Shown here piece after piece: positions 19,446 to 28,651 of a stretch of 64,000 nucleotides of DNA. How positions within the stretch are numbered: position 1 is the stretch's first letter; each line of letters starts with the position of its first letter. The notes beneath the pieces are model-generated. The model saw only the letters and a list, made by a program, of their open reading frames with translations. It was not told the DNA's origin and ran no database searches. The translations under genes and the position numbers were made by a program. This DNA is from Haloplanus natans DSM 17983 (GTDB lineage: Archaea > Halobacteriota > Halobacteria > Halobacteriales > Haloferacaceae), in NCBI RefSeq assembly GCF_000427685.1, contig NZ_KE386573.1, positions 310,001-374,000 of the forward strand, written 5' to 3'.

Positions 19446-19524
19446 CCGGGTTCCCCCGCCCCGAGTATTATACGTGATAGCGAGGCACCAACCGCTATGT
19501 CGTCTCCGGGAGGAGCCACGAAGG

Positions 19525-19632
19525 ATGAGTGACGGACCGACGCTCTCGGTCGGTGGTGGCGAATCAAGCACCGACGACGGCCCGGTACCGACGCCGCGGG
19601 CGCCCGACGACCCCGACGCGTGGTACGCGCTC
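19525..19632 (+). pseudogene. Secretion/pilus ATPase gene, 5' fragment (1 of 3)
   Basis: About 36 codons from ATG (MSDGPTLSVGGG ... DPDAWYA) after a clear ribosome-binding stretch (GGGAGG, 19508-19513). The acidic, low-complexity N-terminus ending in a DPDAWYA motif is typical of haloarchaeal type II/IV secretion ATPases. After this point the frame runs into foreign sequence and stops at 19716. The pieces at 21765-22262 and 44382-44929 continue the same protein. About 150-230 residues between fragment 1 and fragment 2 are missing. Confidence 0.65.
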
Positions 19633-19683
19633 TCTATTCAGCACACTCGCCGACACAACTCATCTACCGAGGGTTTCAACAGA

Positions 19684-19955
19684 GTCGGTCCAATTGATTG
19701 GGGATGGTGGGATTAGCGGAATTGGTGACGAAAATAGGTTTTCGTTTCATAATCAGAATTGGAGAGTCAGAACCGACAACACACCGTTTGAACGGCTTTC
19801 CATCCGTTTCGTAATCGTCATACGTGGACCCTACCCCCGCAAGACGGAATCACACCGCTCGCAAATCCCAGTATGCAGCCCTCCGACGCACTAACTACAG
19901 CAAGTGGTCACTCCGGCGCAGACGGGCCAACACGTCCGCGACGCGGAGATCGAAC
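19684..19955. repeat. Iteron-bearing module, left copy
   Basis: A stretch matching 30184-30482 over about 270-300 bp at an estimated 70% identity by eye. It starts with three tandem 9-mers (19701-19727, ending GAATTGGTG). A shared TTCATAATCAGAATT block, CCGTTTGA, CTACCCCCGCAAGA and ACAGCAAGTGGTCA follow in the same order. It begins the first insertion into the ATPase gene. Confidence 0.75.
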
Positions 19956-20042
19956 GACCTGAGCGACGCGATCGCGGCCACCGATCCGATCGTCAGCGGG
20001 TTCATACTCGGTTGCTGTCGGGCGATTCGGCGGTATAGATGA
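19872..20042 (+). pseudogene. Frameshifted copy of the small protein at 30388
   Basis: The ATG at 19872 aligns with the ATG of the small protein at 30388, and TTASGHSGADG aligns with ITASGQSDADG. One base is missing after GACGGG, so the original frame ends early, while the shifted frame continues as SNDLSDAIAATDPIVSGFILG to a stop at 20042. Interpreted as a decayed copy of a short hydrophobic protein. Confidence 0.5.
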
Positions 20043-20422
20043 CCGCGACTGCGTACGGGCTGACTCCGATGAGAGCGACGACACAGCCGAAATCGGCAGG
20101 TGACGCACTAATTGCTTGATGGTGTGGGCCGTGTGGGCGTGGTCGTGCGTTGTTCGTGCCGCAGTCAGTTTCGGTGTCAGATCGATTCTTGCGGGCATAC
20201 ACGCCGATTATGAACAATGAGCTGCTGCCGCTGTGCGTCCAAGCAACCCTATGCGACGGCCTCGCCCTGTTCAGCCGACTATGACACGAGACTTGTCCGC
20301 AACAGAATCCACTGCCCAGTCTTCATGTGGGGCCTCCGGTTCAGGTGACCCCGCTCTACACGAACAGAATTTCCCAGTCCTCCGACCGAACACCCTTGGG
20401 GTAGCGTCCCGTATGCCCCACA
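20043..20422. other. No gene recognised
   Basis: A 380-bp spacer between the iteron module and the NmrA-like gene. No coding stretch with host-like codon use was found. Only short overlapping frames are present. The promoter of the downstream gene presumably lies at its right end. Confidence 0.5.
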
Positions 20423-21307
20423 ATGCGTGTCCTCGTCGTTGGCGCAACCGGGTTCGTCGGTGGCCGACTCGTCGAGTCGTTGCGCTCGGCCGGCCACGAA
20501 GTCGTCGCCTTCTCTAGGAGTGCGAGTCGGTCGAGCTTTCCGGACGATGTCGAGATATTTGAAGGCGACCTCGCTGATCCGGCATCGCTGGAGGGCCTTT
20601 GTGAGGGAATCGACGCGGCTTACTACCTCATTCACTCGCTGACAGCCAAGAATTTCGCGGAGCTGGACCGAGCGTATGCCCGCCGGTTCCGAGAGGTGGC
20701 GTCGGCGGCCGGCGTCGACCGGGTGGTCTACCTGAGCGGCATCAGCGGCGACGAGCGGAACCTCTCGCCACACCTCGCCTCCCGTCGCGAAGTTGAGTCG
20801 GTCCTCGAAGCGGGGAACTTCGATCTGACCGTCCTCCGAGCGGCGATTATCATCGGTGCCGGCAGCGCGAGCTTCCGCATCGTCGACGACCTCACCGACC
20901 GGCTGCCCGTGATGACGGTCCCGAAGTGGGTGAGTACGCCGTGTCAGCCGATCGGGATCGACGACGCCGTCGCCTATCTCATCGGCGTCCTCGACGTTGA
21001 GGAGACCCGTGGCGGGATCTACGATATCGGCGCGCCGGAAGTGTGGTCCTACAAGTCTCTCCTGAAGCTGACTGCCGAGGAGAAAGGCAAACGCGTGTTT
21101 ATCGTGCCGGTGCCAGTGATGTCGCCGGGCCTCTCTTCGCACTGGCTCCGATTGACGACGGACGTTCAGTATGCCATCGCCCGCCCGCTGGCTGAGAGTA
21201 TGCGGAACCCCGTGACGGTCGACCCCGGCCGGGACCTGCAGTCAGTCGTTCCGATCGAGCAGACGCCGGTCAAGGCGGCAGTCCACCAGGCGCTGGCGGA
21301 TGGCTGA
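20423..21307 (+). CDS. NmrA-like NAD(P)-binding protein (atypical SDR)
   Basis: A 294-aa protein with Rossmann motif VLVVGATGFVGGRLVESL, acidic FEGDLAD after beta-3, YYLIHSL, and VDRVVYLSGI. The usual catalytic YxxxK is not evident, as in NmrA/NDUFA9-type atypical SDRs that sense or use NAD(P). Full length. GC-rich like the host, so it may be cargo from another haloarchaeon. It sits in the first insertion within the ATPase gene and is followed tail to tail by the DCC-like gene. Confidence 0.85.
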   Translation: MRVLVVGATGFVGGRLVESLRSAGHEVVAFSRSASRSSFPDDVEIFEGDLADPASLEGLCEGIDAAYYLIHSLTAKNFAELDRAYARRFREVASAAGVDRVVYLSGISGDERNLSPHLASRREVESVLEAGNFDLTVLRAAIIIGAGSASFRIVDDLTDRLPVMTVPKWVSTPCQPIGIDDAVAYLIGVLDVEETRGGIYDIGAPEVWSYKSLLKLTAEEKGKRVFIVPVPVMSPGLSSHWLRLTTDVQYAIARPLAESMRNPVTVDPGRDLQSVVPIEQTPVKAAVHQALADG

Positions 21308-21736
21308 TCAGTCCTCTTCGGTGGGGGCCTCCTGGACCGGTATCTTCTGGACCTGTCGTAGATCCGCGAGGTGGGCTGCGGCCGCCGCCGACAGCGGGAA
21401 CGTCCCGTCGAGATCCGCAATCGTTCGGCCGTGGATCAATCGGCCAACCGGGGCGCCGCCGGTCGCATAGGCTCGCTTCAGCCCCGCAACCAGCGGGTCG
21501 GCAAGTCCCAGTCGACTGAGCATCCGCCCGACCGTCTCCGTGCCGACGTGGACAGACTCGCCCTCGACGAGGATGAACGCGAACGGGCGGGAATCAAACT
21601 GCGCTTCGAGGAACGCCTGTATTGGCGTGGCGTCCCAGCGGACGGCCACGACGCCGTCTGCCTGGCGGGTCGCCGCCTCCGCGGCCGCACGAAACATCGG
21701 GTTGCTACCGTCGTACACGAGGAGCGACTGTGTCAC
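21308..21736 (-). CDS. DCC-like (DUF393-type) protein lacking the catalytic cysteines
   Basis: 142 aa from a GTG start (VTQSLLVYDGSNPMFRAA). The LLVYDG opening, VRWDATPIQAFL and HVGTETVGRMLSRLG resemble thiol-disulfide oxidoreductases of the DCC family, where the motif is normally DxxCxxC. Here it reads DGSNPMF, so both cysteines are absent. It may be a non-redox relative or a decayed enzyme. It is convergent with the NmrA-like gene. Upstream of it the sequence returns to ATPase coding on the opposite strand. Confidence 0.6.
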   Translation of the reverse strand: MTQSLLVYDGSNPMFRAAAEAATRQADGVVAVRWDATPIQAFLEAQFDSRPFAFILVEGESVHVGTETVGRMLSRLGLADPLVAGLKRAYATGGAPVGRLIHGRTIADLDGTFPLSAAAAAHLADLRQVQKIPVQEAPTEED

Positions 21737-21764
21737 GTCTCCGTTAGCTGCTTTGGGGATTTGA

Positions 21765-22262
21765 GTGTTTGCGAGCGGAGCGATCGTCTCGCTGGACCAC
21801 GGCGTCCTCACCGTTCCCGTCCGCGACCCGCATCTAGAGGACGGCCCGCACGTCTCCGTCCGCAAGCAGGCCGCCGACGTCATGACGCCCGTCGATCTGA
21901 TCGAGCGCGACGCCATCTCGACGGAGCTCGTCACCCTGCTGTGGATGCTGTACGAACGCCACGGCGTCGTCCTCTTCTCCGGGCCGACCGGGGTCGGCAA
22001 AACGACGCTCACGAACGCTCACATGCCATTCGTCCCCTACGACGACCGCCCCGTCTCCATCGACGAGGGGAGCCGCGAGGTGCGACTCCCCCACGAGACG
22101 GGCGTCTCCCTGACGACCCGGGACCACGAAAACGAGTACAAACGCGTCTCGATGGCCCGGCTGATGACCGAAACGAACTACCTCAACCCGGACGTGGAGG
22201 TCATCGCCGAGATCAACACGCCCGCCTCCTTCGAGACGTTCGGCGAGACGCTCAATACGGGC
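21765..22262 (+). pseudogene. Secretion/pilus ATPase gene, central fragment (2 of 3)
   Basis: An open stretch coding the core of a haloarchaeal type II/IV secretion ATPase: VSVRKQAADVMTPVDLIER, Walker A SGPTGVGKTTL, SIDEGSREVRLPHETGVSL, then DVEVIAEINTPASFETF and LNTG. It ends exactly after ...CTC AAT ACG GGC. The same protein resumes at 44390 as CAC GGT GTC (HGVIGTTHAENVETL). In the native gene the order would be LNTG-HGVIGTTHAENV. The frame itself is undamaged, so the break is caused by the 22-kb insertion. Confidence 0.85.
22255..22262 (+). repeat. 8-bp direct repeat at left border of the 22-kb element
   Basis: ATACGGGC is present here and again at 44382-44389. Fusing the two flanks at a single copy restores the ATPase reading frame exactly, so it behaves as a target-site duplication. 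Confidence 0.8.
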
Positions 22263-22344
22263 TATAGTCGAGATCCGCTAATACAACCTTGCTGAAGTTC
22301 TACTCCAGAGATATGATTTGGACGGCGTGCTGAATACAGGGCGC
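22261..22344 (+). repeat. 84-bp imperfect direct repeat, copy A (element left end)
   Basis: Aligns without gaps to 23597-23680 with about 65 of 84 positions identical by eye. The best-kept parts are TATAGYCGAGATC, GAAGTTC and GTGCTGAATACAG. The first bases overlap the direct repeat. Copies A and B flank the membrane-protein gene in the same orientation. Confidence 0.7.
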
Positions 22345-22381
22345 TTGTTTCTCATCTCGGCGATTTTTGAAAAGATTCATT

Positions 22382-23425
22382 TCAAAGGACTGTTGGTAAG
22401 TAGAATTCTAATAACAGAAACATGAGCGGCAATAAAACCGATCCCGCAAACCTCACGATCACGCCAATCGAGAGGGGATATAATCGCACGGATTGGTGTT
22501 CATTGTATTTTTCTCGCAAACGCTGTAATTCCATCTCTTTCTTGACGAGAGGACCCGTCGACTCTTCTGCCGTGTTCTCGACTTGTTCTAATTCAGCTTC
22601 AAGTTGATTGATCCGACAACGTAGTTCTTCCAGTTTCGACGCACGTTTTTCTTCGGCCTGTCTATTCGCCTGGATTGTCGGGTAAACGAAGATCCCAACC
22701 AATATGACGAGGTATAGACCCACTCCCATATAGACGACTGACTCGAAAGATCCGCCGGTAGCCAACTGAAAGGCGTAGGGGAATGACAAGGCACCGAACG
22801 AAGCGATCGCCATCGTCGAGACACAGAATTCTCCGATAAATCCTAACCCACCCAATCCGTCGACGTGTAAAGGATCGATCTGTAGATCAGTCTTGGAAAC
22901 CCGACTAACTGCGATGAGCGTCGTGAGGATCAGATGAATCCCGAGGCTACTGATAAGTGAGGTACAAAGAGCATACAGCATATAAATTGTGAATGATAAA
23001 GTACCAATCTCTCCCACTCCTTGGGTCTGATAGAATCCAAAGTTCGCAGCGAATGCGATTGGAGAAAGGATACCGTATCCGATCGTCGTTTTCCACCAAT
23101 CTGCCCGATAGAACCGTACCAGACCATTACTGACTGATTGCCACTCCGGGCCAGTAATCCGTTCAACATCCGAAATGAATTTTGGGAGAACCTTTTGATC
23201 GTAGTACCAGACCAAATAACAGATGCCTGAAAGCAAGCAGGTCAATAGGGAATGGGTCAGCAGGAACGTCCACGTATATCCACTTGCGACATTAAAATAG
23301 AGGACAGTGAGAATGATCGGCACTGCCCCAATTGTAACTAAGTTTGCAATAATCGGAGGCATTGCCCAACGGGTAGCGACTGCATCAATCAGATTGGAGA
23401 CCCATATCCGATCGGGGACTGACAT
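22382..23425 (-). CDS. Polytopic membrane protein with cytoplasmic coiled coil
   Basis: A 347-aa protein with roughly six hydrophobic segments (residues ~25-70, 115-170, 200-245 and a last one at ~320-345). A charged coiled coil at ~255-310 is rich in E, K and R. The family is not recognised. No catalytic motif is visible. It is bracketed by the two direct repeats A and B and is markedly less GC-rich than host genes. Membrane proteins with coiled coils occur as effectors in defence systems, but nothing here proves that role. Confidence 0.7.
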   Translation of the reverse strand: MSVPDRIWVSNLIDAVATRWAMPPIIANLVTIGAVPIILTVLYFNVASGYTWTFLLTHSLLTCLLSGICYLVWYYDQKVLPKFISDVERITGPEWQSVSNGLVRFYRADWWKTTIGYGILSPIAFAANFGFYQTQGVGEIGTLSFTIYMLYALCTSLISSLGIHLILTTLIAVSRVSKTDLQIDPLHVDGLGGLGFIGEFCVSTMAIASFGALSFPYAFQLATGGSFESVVYMGVGLYLVILVGIFVYPTIQANRQAEEKRASKLEELRCRINQLEAELEQVENTAEESTGPLVKKEMELQRLREKYNEHQSVRLYPLSIGVIVRFAGSVLLPLMFLLLEFYLPTVL

Positions 23426-23596
23426 TACTCTCAGCTAATACTGAGACAATAAAAAATGTAGCCGGTAGTTCATCAGCAAATCCATTTTAAGAGGCATTTC
23501 TATACGCCTGAGCAGACGATCTGCTGCAGACATCCTCTATATTCTGCATATAGCTTCTATCAGCTTCGGGAGACTTCAGCAAGAGCCTCATTACAG

Positions 23597-23680
23597 GTTA
23601 TAGCCGAGATCAACTAATACGGCCGTGTTGAAGTTCTTCTAAATGGATATCTTTTGAACGGTGTGCTGAATACAGAGAGC
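23597..23680 (+). repeat. 84-bp imperfect direct repeat, copy B
   Basis: The second copy of the element-end sequence, beginning GTTATAGCCGAGATCAAC. It lies in a 350-bp spacer (23426-23779) that otherwise shows no gene. It may mark an older left end or an IS remnant. Confidence 0.7.
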
Positions 23681-23779
23681 CCATCGTGCACCAACTAGTT
23701 GCTAGTGCTAGTAGTGCCTGAGCTAGTAATTACCCTTACTTCCATGGGGATATATTCTCTATCCACCGAATTCACATCC

Positions 23780-24334
23780 ATGGGGTTAGGCCAATATAAT
23801 AGCGGTCCGACTGATGGACACGATTCACTCCCGGGCATCCTTGATGAGGTGATTCCAGAGGTAGTTCGTGATAGAATCTTTGGGACGCATCCAAAGTACA
23901 GTGATATCACGCCTAACGAGGTTACAGACCAAGGGATTCTCGATGCAGTCGATTGGGATAAGACCCCTAAACGGCAGAGGAAATGGCTGTGGATGTGTGG
24001 AGAGGTCGTCCTATGGGCAGATAAGCGACGGGAGAGATCCGAGATGTACCGCTTGCAAGAGACCCGTTCAGAGGGGTTCGGTCAGACGACATCACTCAAC
24101 TGGCAGAACTGTTATAACGAGGCTGCAGATGCTGTGGCAATCTACCTGAACGATGCATCCTGTGCTGAAAGTGTGAAAGACGGACTACGGCGACAGACGT
24201 TTGGGAGTGAGATATCTATAAGCGTCCCACGTGAAGTACTCCGGCAAGTGGAAGCACGTGTTCGTGAACACGAGAATGTCAACCCCGATGCTGTGATTGC
24301 CGCTCACAAGGAAGCTGTTGAGCATCGAGTCTAA
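23780..24334 (+). CDS. Uncharacterised protein, possible ribbon-helix-helix C-terminus
   Basis: A 184-aa protein from MGLGQYNSGPTDG; in-frame starts at 23744 or 23699 are also possible. The C-terminal SEISISVPREVLRQVEARVREH pattern (a beta strand followed by two helices) is compatible with a ribbon-helix-helix fold, but this is weak. The central region has WLWMCGEVV and several Trp. The family is not recognised. It is convergent with the DUF262 remnant. Confidence 0.55.
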   Translation: MGLGQYNSGPTDGHDSLPGILDEVIPEVVRDRIFGTHPKYSDITPNEVTDQGILDAVDWDKTPKRQRKWLWMCGEVVLWADKRRERSEMYRLQETRSEGFGQTTSLNWQNCYNEAADAVAIYLNDASCAESVKDGLRRQTFGSEISISVPREVLRQVEARVREHENVNPDAVIAAHKEAVEHRV

Positions 24335-24405
24335 CGCTACTCACGCTGCAAGGATCCAAGTTGCCACGGATCGGGATGCGGTAAGTGCAGTGTGAGGCCC
24401 CTTCC

Positions 24406-26453
24406 TCAGTCCGTAGACGTGGTAGCACGGCTCCGTGGACTAACGAGTGTCGGCTTGTCACCGGATAAGGGAATGCGATTCCCAAGAAGAAGGAGGTATG
24501 TGATCGCCCTCCCGCGTTTCTTACAGAACTCCCCGAACCTTGCGTATTCGTAGTCTTCGGGGTCGTCGAACGGTAGGTGATGTCGGTTGATCCGTTCGCG
24601 CAGTCGGTCATATTCTCTGTCCCGTGCGAGCCAGTTAGATGGATCGCGATTAGATTTCTCCTGATTCTCCGGGATCAGCTGGAGGTTCGCGAGAGAATGT
24701 CTGTACTCAGCACAGTCAGCTCGAACCTCGTCGTTGACATCGTCTAGTGGGCTATCGTCGTCGCTCTCTGAATCGTAGCGGAGCCCGTCCTGTGGATAGA
24801 TGTGATCAATCTGGACCGGTTGCGTATCGCTTTCATCGTTCTCAATCTCGTCAAGGGGGACGACACCACCGATTCGGTCGGTGTACAGTCGCGACAGGAG
24901 TAGGTAGAGCCGAGCACTGCTGCTGGTGTAGTCGATATCCTCGAGGATTGCACCGAGTCGTTGGTAGGTCAGTTCGAACGAGTCGTCCTCACGCTCGATT
25001 GTGTCGAGTAGCTCCGTTGTCGGGAACAGCGGATAGTGATCGTCGATCAATTCCTGTGCGGGCTCTAAGACCTGCTTCGGTCCCTGTTCTAGCACGTTGT
25101 TGAACACTGTCGAACACAGCCAGCGGTCAAGCTGGTAGACTATGTCGTTCGGGAGTTCTTTCTCATCATCTTGGTGATATTAGTAGAAATAATAGCAGAT
25201 CGGAAGCACGGCGGTTTTCGAGGTGAGACACTTGTTGCTAAGCCGGAGATCCTGGGTGACTACGGTGAACGTGTCTTCGATGGCGCGTCGGAATGACGGA
25301 GTCGCCCACGTCTCCCCGGTCGCTCGCATCGTGTCGGGCGAGAAATTGCGCCGTCGGAATGATGGCTCCTCTCCGGCGAGCGTGAGCAGTGCCCGGATTG
25401 TGAACCGTTTGCCGAACCCGAATCCGTAGGCACCGAACTGCTGGCTCAACTCCGTATTGAATTCCTCGATCGCTCCTTTCGGACTATCAATGTCCAGTGC
25501 GTCGACATCGTCCCAGTAGACGGACATCAGCGAGAAGGCGATATCCTCGTTCCCGAGTGGTTCGCCGGCGTCGTTCCGCCGGACAAAAAGCTCAACAGCG
25601 GTCTCGCTATCCATCCCCGTGACCCGTTCGTACTGAAGCCGCGTGTCGTCTGTGAGTGTTTCAGCGAGATGCGTTAGGTTCGTGCAGACATTCGATCGGA
25701 TGGTGTCGACTGACGGCTCGTCCGCTGCTCGTTCGGAAACCACCTCGTTGGCGATACGGTCGATTCCATCATAGTCGGTCGCGCCATCTCTGACGATCGA
25801 GCGAAACTCCTCGACAGGCCACCAGTACTCGTCCTCGTTGTCGGAGAGGCGACTGTAGCTCTCATCACGGAACTTGAACTGGTAGCGGTGCTCTTGTGCC
25901 TCGCGCTCAGCTCTTGGGTCGGCAAGGAGGTCCAGACACAGCCGCATTGGGGTGTAGGAACCCCACTTCCGGTACATGTGGTTCGTTTTGTGCTTGTAGA
26001 ACCGTCCAGACAGGCCGATCAGTAGTGCTGTGAGCCGCTGTTGGCCGTCAAGTGCGAATTAACCGGGGTGCCAATCCGGTCGTCTTCAAGCTTCGCACTC
26101 GTGTTCCGAACGTACCTGCGATCGCTCGACGAGCCCCATTCTGTGGCAGGAAACTTCGAGCTGTTCGCGTAGCGCCGGATGAACTCGTAGGTCGCTTCCG
26201 TCTCCGCGAGCGAGTCACGACTGACGTGCCAGAGCAGGAGTGACCCGATTGGAAGCCCACGGAGGAGCGAGTCGAAGAGCGTGGTTATTTGCTTGCGGCC
26301 CCAGCAGAACTCTCGCTGGAGCGATGGGATTACTACGGGAGGGTCGGCAACGTTATCTTGCTCTTTTGTAACCAGCCGACCGTATAGAGAGAGCGGCGAT
26401 TCGCTATCCGGTGTCGTCTCTGGGGAAGATGTTTTATTGTTGGATCTTAGCAC
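24406..26453 (-). pseudogene. Decayed DUF262/DUF1524 (GmrSD-like) nuclease gene
   Basis: Three reading pieces form one protein. The 5' piece (26019-26453) has the DUF262 opening IPSLQREFCWGRKQITTL and GLPIGSLLLW. A one-base frameshift near 26040-26060 separates it from the LDGQQRLTALLIGL motif. The second piece ends at an in-frame TAA (25180-25182) and the same frame resumes as YHQDDEKELPND, continuing to the DUF1524-type HIYPQ site and NLQLIPENQEKSN. Intact relatives are GmrSD-type modification-dependent restriction enzymes. With one frameshift and one nonsense codon it is probably inactive. Confidence 0.8.
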
Positions 26454-26636
26454 GAGTGGGAGGGTATGTAGCTATAATAATATATCTGTGGGCGTCGTCA
26501 GTAAGCCCAGCCGACTGCTAATTTGGGCAAGCCATATGAACGGTACGAACGCATATTCTAGGAACTGCAGCCCTTCCGGCCGAAATCAAAGCGACTTGAA
26601 CACCACCTCTGAGGTCGAATACAAGGGCAACACAAT

Positions 26637-27500
26637 ATGATAAATGAAGCTGGAATCTATGACTCTGATTGGCTCGGCTTCGATTGGTCCCCATGGCTGA
26701 GCCTCCATCCGGACGACGAGGAGTTGGACGTTCTGCCGACTGATCCGGGCCTGTATCGGCTCCGACACGAAACATACGAGGGGCTCATTTATATCGGCGA
26801 AACAGGCAGAAGCCTACGCGGTCGACTCCGTGCCTTAGTTCGTGGTATCTTCGACGACGAAATGCCATTCAGTGACCCGCATACCGCCTCACCGAGCCTC
26901 TGGGCTATCGTTGATCGACATGGGCTGGGCTTTGAGGTGTCGGGGACAACTCCACCGGAGGCTGAAAACAAACAGCAGCGCAAGGCAATTGAAGACGCCC
27001 TGATCGCGTTGCACCGTCGAGAATCGCATACAAATCTGATTGGAAACTTTGGTCGGATGCCGCCAGGGTACAATAAATCGAAACAGCGTAGCTCGGGAAT
27101 TCGCGGCGGACGGAGTGACGACGATTCGCATCGGAGCTTCCGGGAAGGCGTTGATCCCCTCTCATGGACGAATCCGACGGGTGTTACTGACTCGGATTGG
27201 ATGGGACTTGCTTGGTCATCATCTGAGCCGCTCAGCGAGTCCAGAGGCAGCGTCCCCGACAAGAGTGGTCTCTATCGGATTTGGGACCCTACCGATGCAC
27301 CACCACTTGAGTACATCGGCGAAACGGTCACTCTTAGTAATCGGCTCAATCGTCATCGGCGGAACCGTGATGAGAATCTCCACTTCTCTTACGTCGTTCG
27401 TCCGGAACTCAACGAGAAATTCAAGCTGAGTCAGGTCGAATCAGAGCTGCTTGGCGCACACTGGCTTGCCTGTAAGATGGCGCCACGAGACCAGTATTAG
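26637..27500 (+). CDS. Protein with two GIY-YIG-like domains
   Basis: A 287-aa internally duplicated protein. Each half begins with a DSDWxGxxW motif (residues 9 and 185), followed by GLYR ... YIGET with an Arg soon after (residues 38-60 and 211-236). This is the GIY-YIG nuclease pattern. The second half is shorter and may lack the catalytic Glu, so one domain could be regulatory. It is divergent from the DUF262 remnant across an AT-rich spacer with TATAATAATATA (26474-26485), and next to the integrase operon. Likely DNA cleavage, target unknown. Confidence 0.7.
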   Translation: MINEAGIYDSDWLGFDWSPWLSLHPDDEELDVLPTDPGLYRLRHETYEGLIYIGETGRSLRGRLRALVRGIFDDEMPFSDPHTASPSLWAIVDRHGLGFEVSGTTPPEAENKQQRKAIEDALIALHRRESHTNLIGNFGRMPPGYNKSKQRSSGIRGGRSDDDSHRSFREGVDPLSWTNPTGVTDSDWMGLAWSSSEPLSESRGSVPDKSGLYRIWDPTDAPPLEYIGETVTLSNRLNRHRRNRDENLHFSYVVRPELNEKFKLSQVESELLGAHWLACKMAPRDQY

Positions 27501-27532
27501 GGTCAAAGATTGTGTGATCGCGACAGAGAGAA

Positions 27533-28651
27533 TCACACATTCAGCTTGAACACATTTTCGCGATATAGGTCTGTGATGTCTTCGTAATAGGTGTGAATGT
27601 ACTCGTCAATCGCACCGCGTTCTTGAATCGACATGGATCCCGCAGTATCACCCCGCATGTACTTGATGAGCTCTCGATTCAGATCCTTTTCAACCCGCCA
27701 GTATGTCGTGAAGTAGTGGCGACCGTAGTGGCTGGTGACGGCTCGATTCTGCTCCGTCTCGGCGTACTCCGGTCGGAAAGCATCTTTCCACGGCTGGTTG
27801 ATGTCCTGTTTTCGGAGCTGCTCGTGGCGAGTTAACGAGAGGAACACCCATGGCCCACCAGTATCCGGTCGGATGAGCAGATATCGGAGCAGCACACGCC
27901 GAAGCTCGTTGTCCAGCGGCAGGAGGCGTGGACGCTGGGACTTGTTCCCTTCGCGGTCGTGCGGCACGTACACGGCGTTCTGACGCCCTTCCAATCGCGG
28001 ATTCGACCCGAGCTCCGGATAGTGCTCCCGGAGGTCGGCGTTCTGAATATCGATATCCGACAACTGCAGGTTACACACTTCCGTCGCCCGGAGGCCGAGT
28101 TTCAACTGGAGCGCGATGATAGCACGGTTGCGGACGTGTGTGACGCCCTCCAGTACGTCCCGGAGGTCCGCCAGCGGGATTCGTGGCGGTTCCTTACTCT
28201 CCACGTCAGCGAACGTCACCTTGGTTTTCGCGAGGCTGATAGGATTGTAGTCTTGGGGGTGCGGAAACGTTGGATCGTCCTGCCAATAGGTGTAGGCGTT
28301 GTTCAGCTTTCGGAGCTTCTCTTTCACCGTGTCGGGATGGTTGTCCTTGGTGTCGAGTTCGTGGCGAGCGAAGCCCTTCACATGGCCTTCACTCGGACAG
28401 GCTGGATGACGACCTTGGTCAGTCATGAACTCGCGCCACTGTCGAAAGACGCGGTCGTACCCCTCGCGTGTTCGAGCGGCGATATCTCGTGTCGCCAGTA
28501 CTTCGGCTGTGAATAGGGCGAAGGGATCCGCATCAGCCTGCTGGAATGTCGCCTCATACTCTGCAAGCGGATCCAGCTCCTGACCGAACGCAACGGCCAG
28601 TTCCGCCCATTGTGCGTCTGTCGTCGTCTCGGTGTTAGGAGTGTCACTCAT
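27533..28651 (-). CDS. Tyrosine recombinase/integrase
   Basis: A 372-aa protein starting MSDTPNTETT. The N-terminal SAM-like core-binding domain (about 50-145) is followed by a catalytic domain with Arg188 (LGLRATEVCNL), His308-x-x-Arg311 (SHYGRHYF) and a C-terminal tyrosine cluster (YIHTYYED, residues 351-356). The operon (integrase, core-binding protein, helical/coiled-coil protein, small protein) resembles the integrase modules of haloarchaeal pleolipovirus-like elements such as SNJ2; that link is by family knowledge. Its ATG overlaps the upstream stop by 4 bp. It probably catalyses integration and excision. Confidence 0.85.
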   Translation of the reverse strand: MSDTPNTETTTDAQWAELAVAFGQELDPLAEYEATFQQADADPFALFTAEVLATRDIAARTREGYDRVFRQWREFMTDQGRHPACPSEGHVKGFARHELDTKDNHPDTVKEKLRKLNNAYTYWQDDPTFPHPQDYNPISLAKTKVTFADVESKEPPRIPLADLRDVLEGVTHVRNRAIIALQLKLGLRATEVCNLQLSDIDIQNADLREHYPELGSNPRLEGRQNAVYVPHDREGNKSQRPRLLPLDNELRRVLLRYLLIRPDTGGPWVFLSLTRHEQLRKQDINQPWKDAFRPEYAETEQNRAVTSHYGRHYFTTYWRVEKDLNRELIKYMRGDTAGSMSIQERGAIDEYIHTYYEDITDLYRENVFKLNV

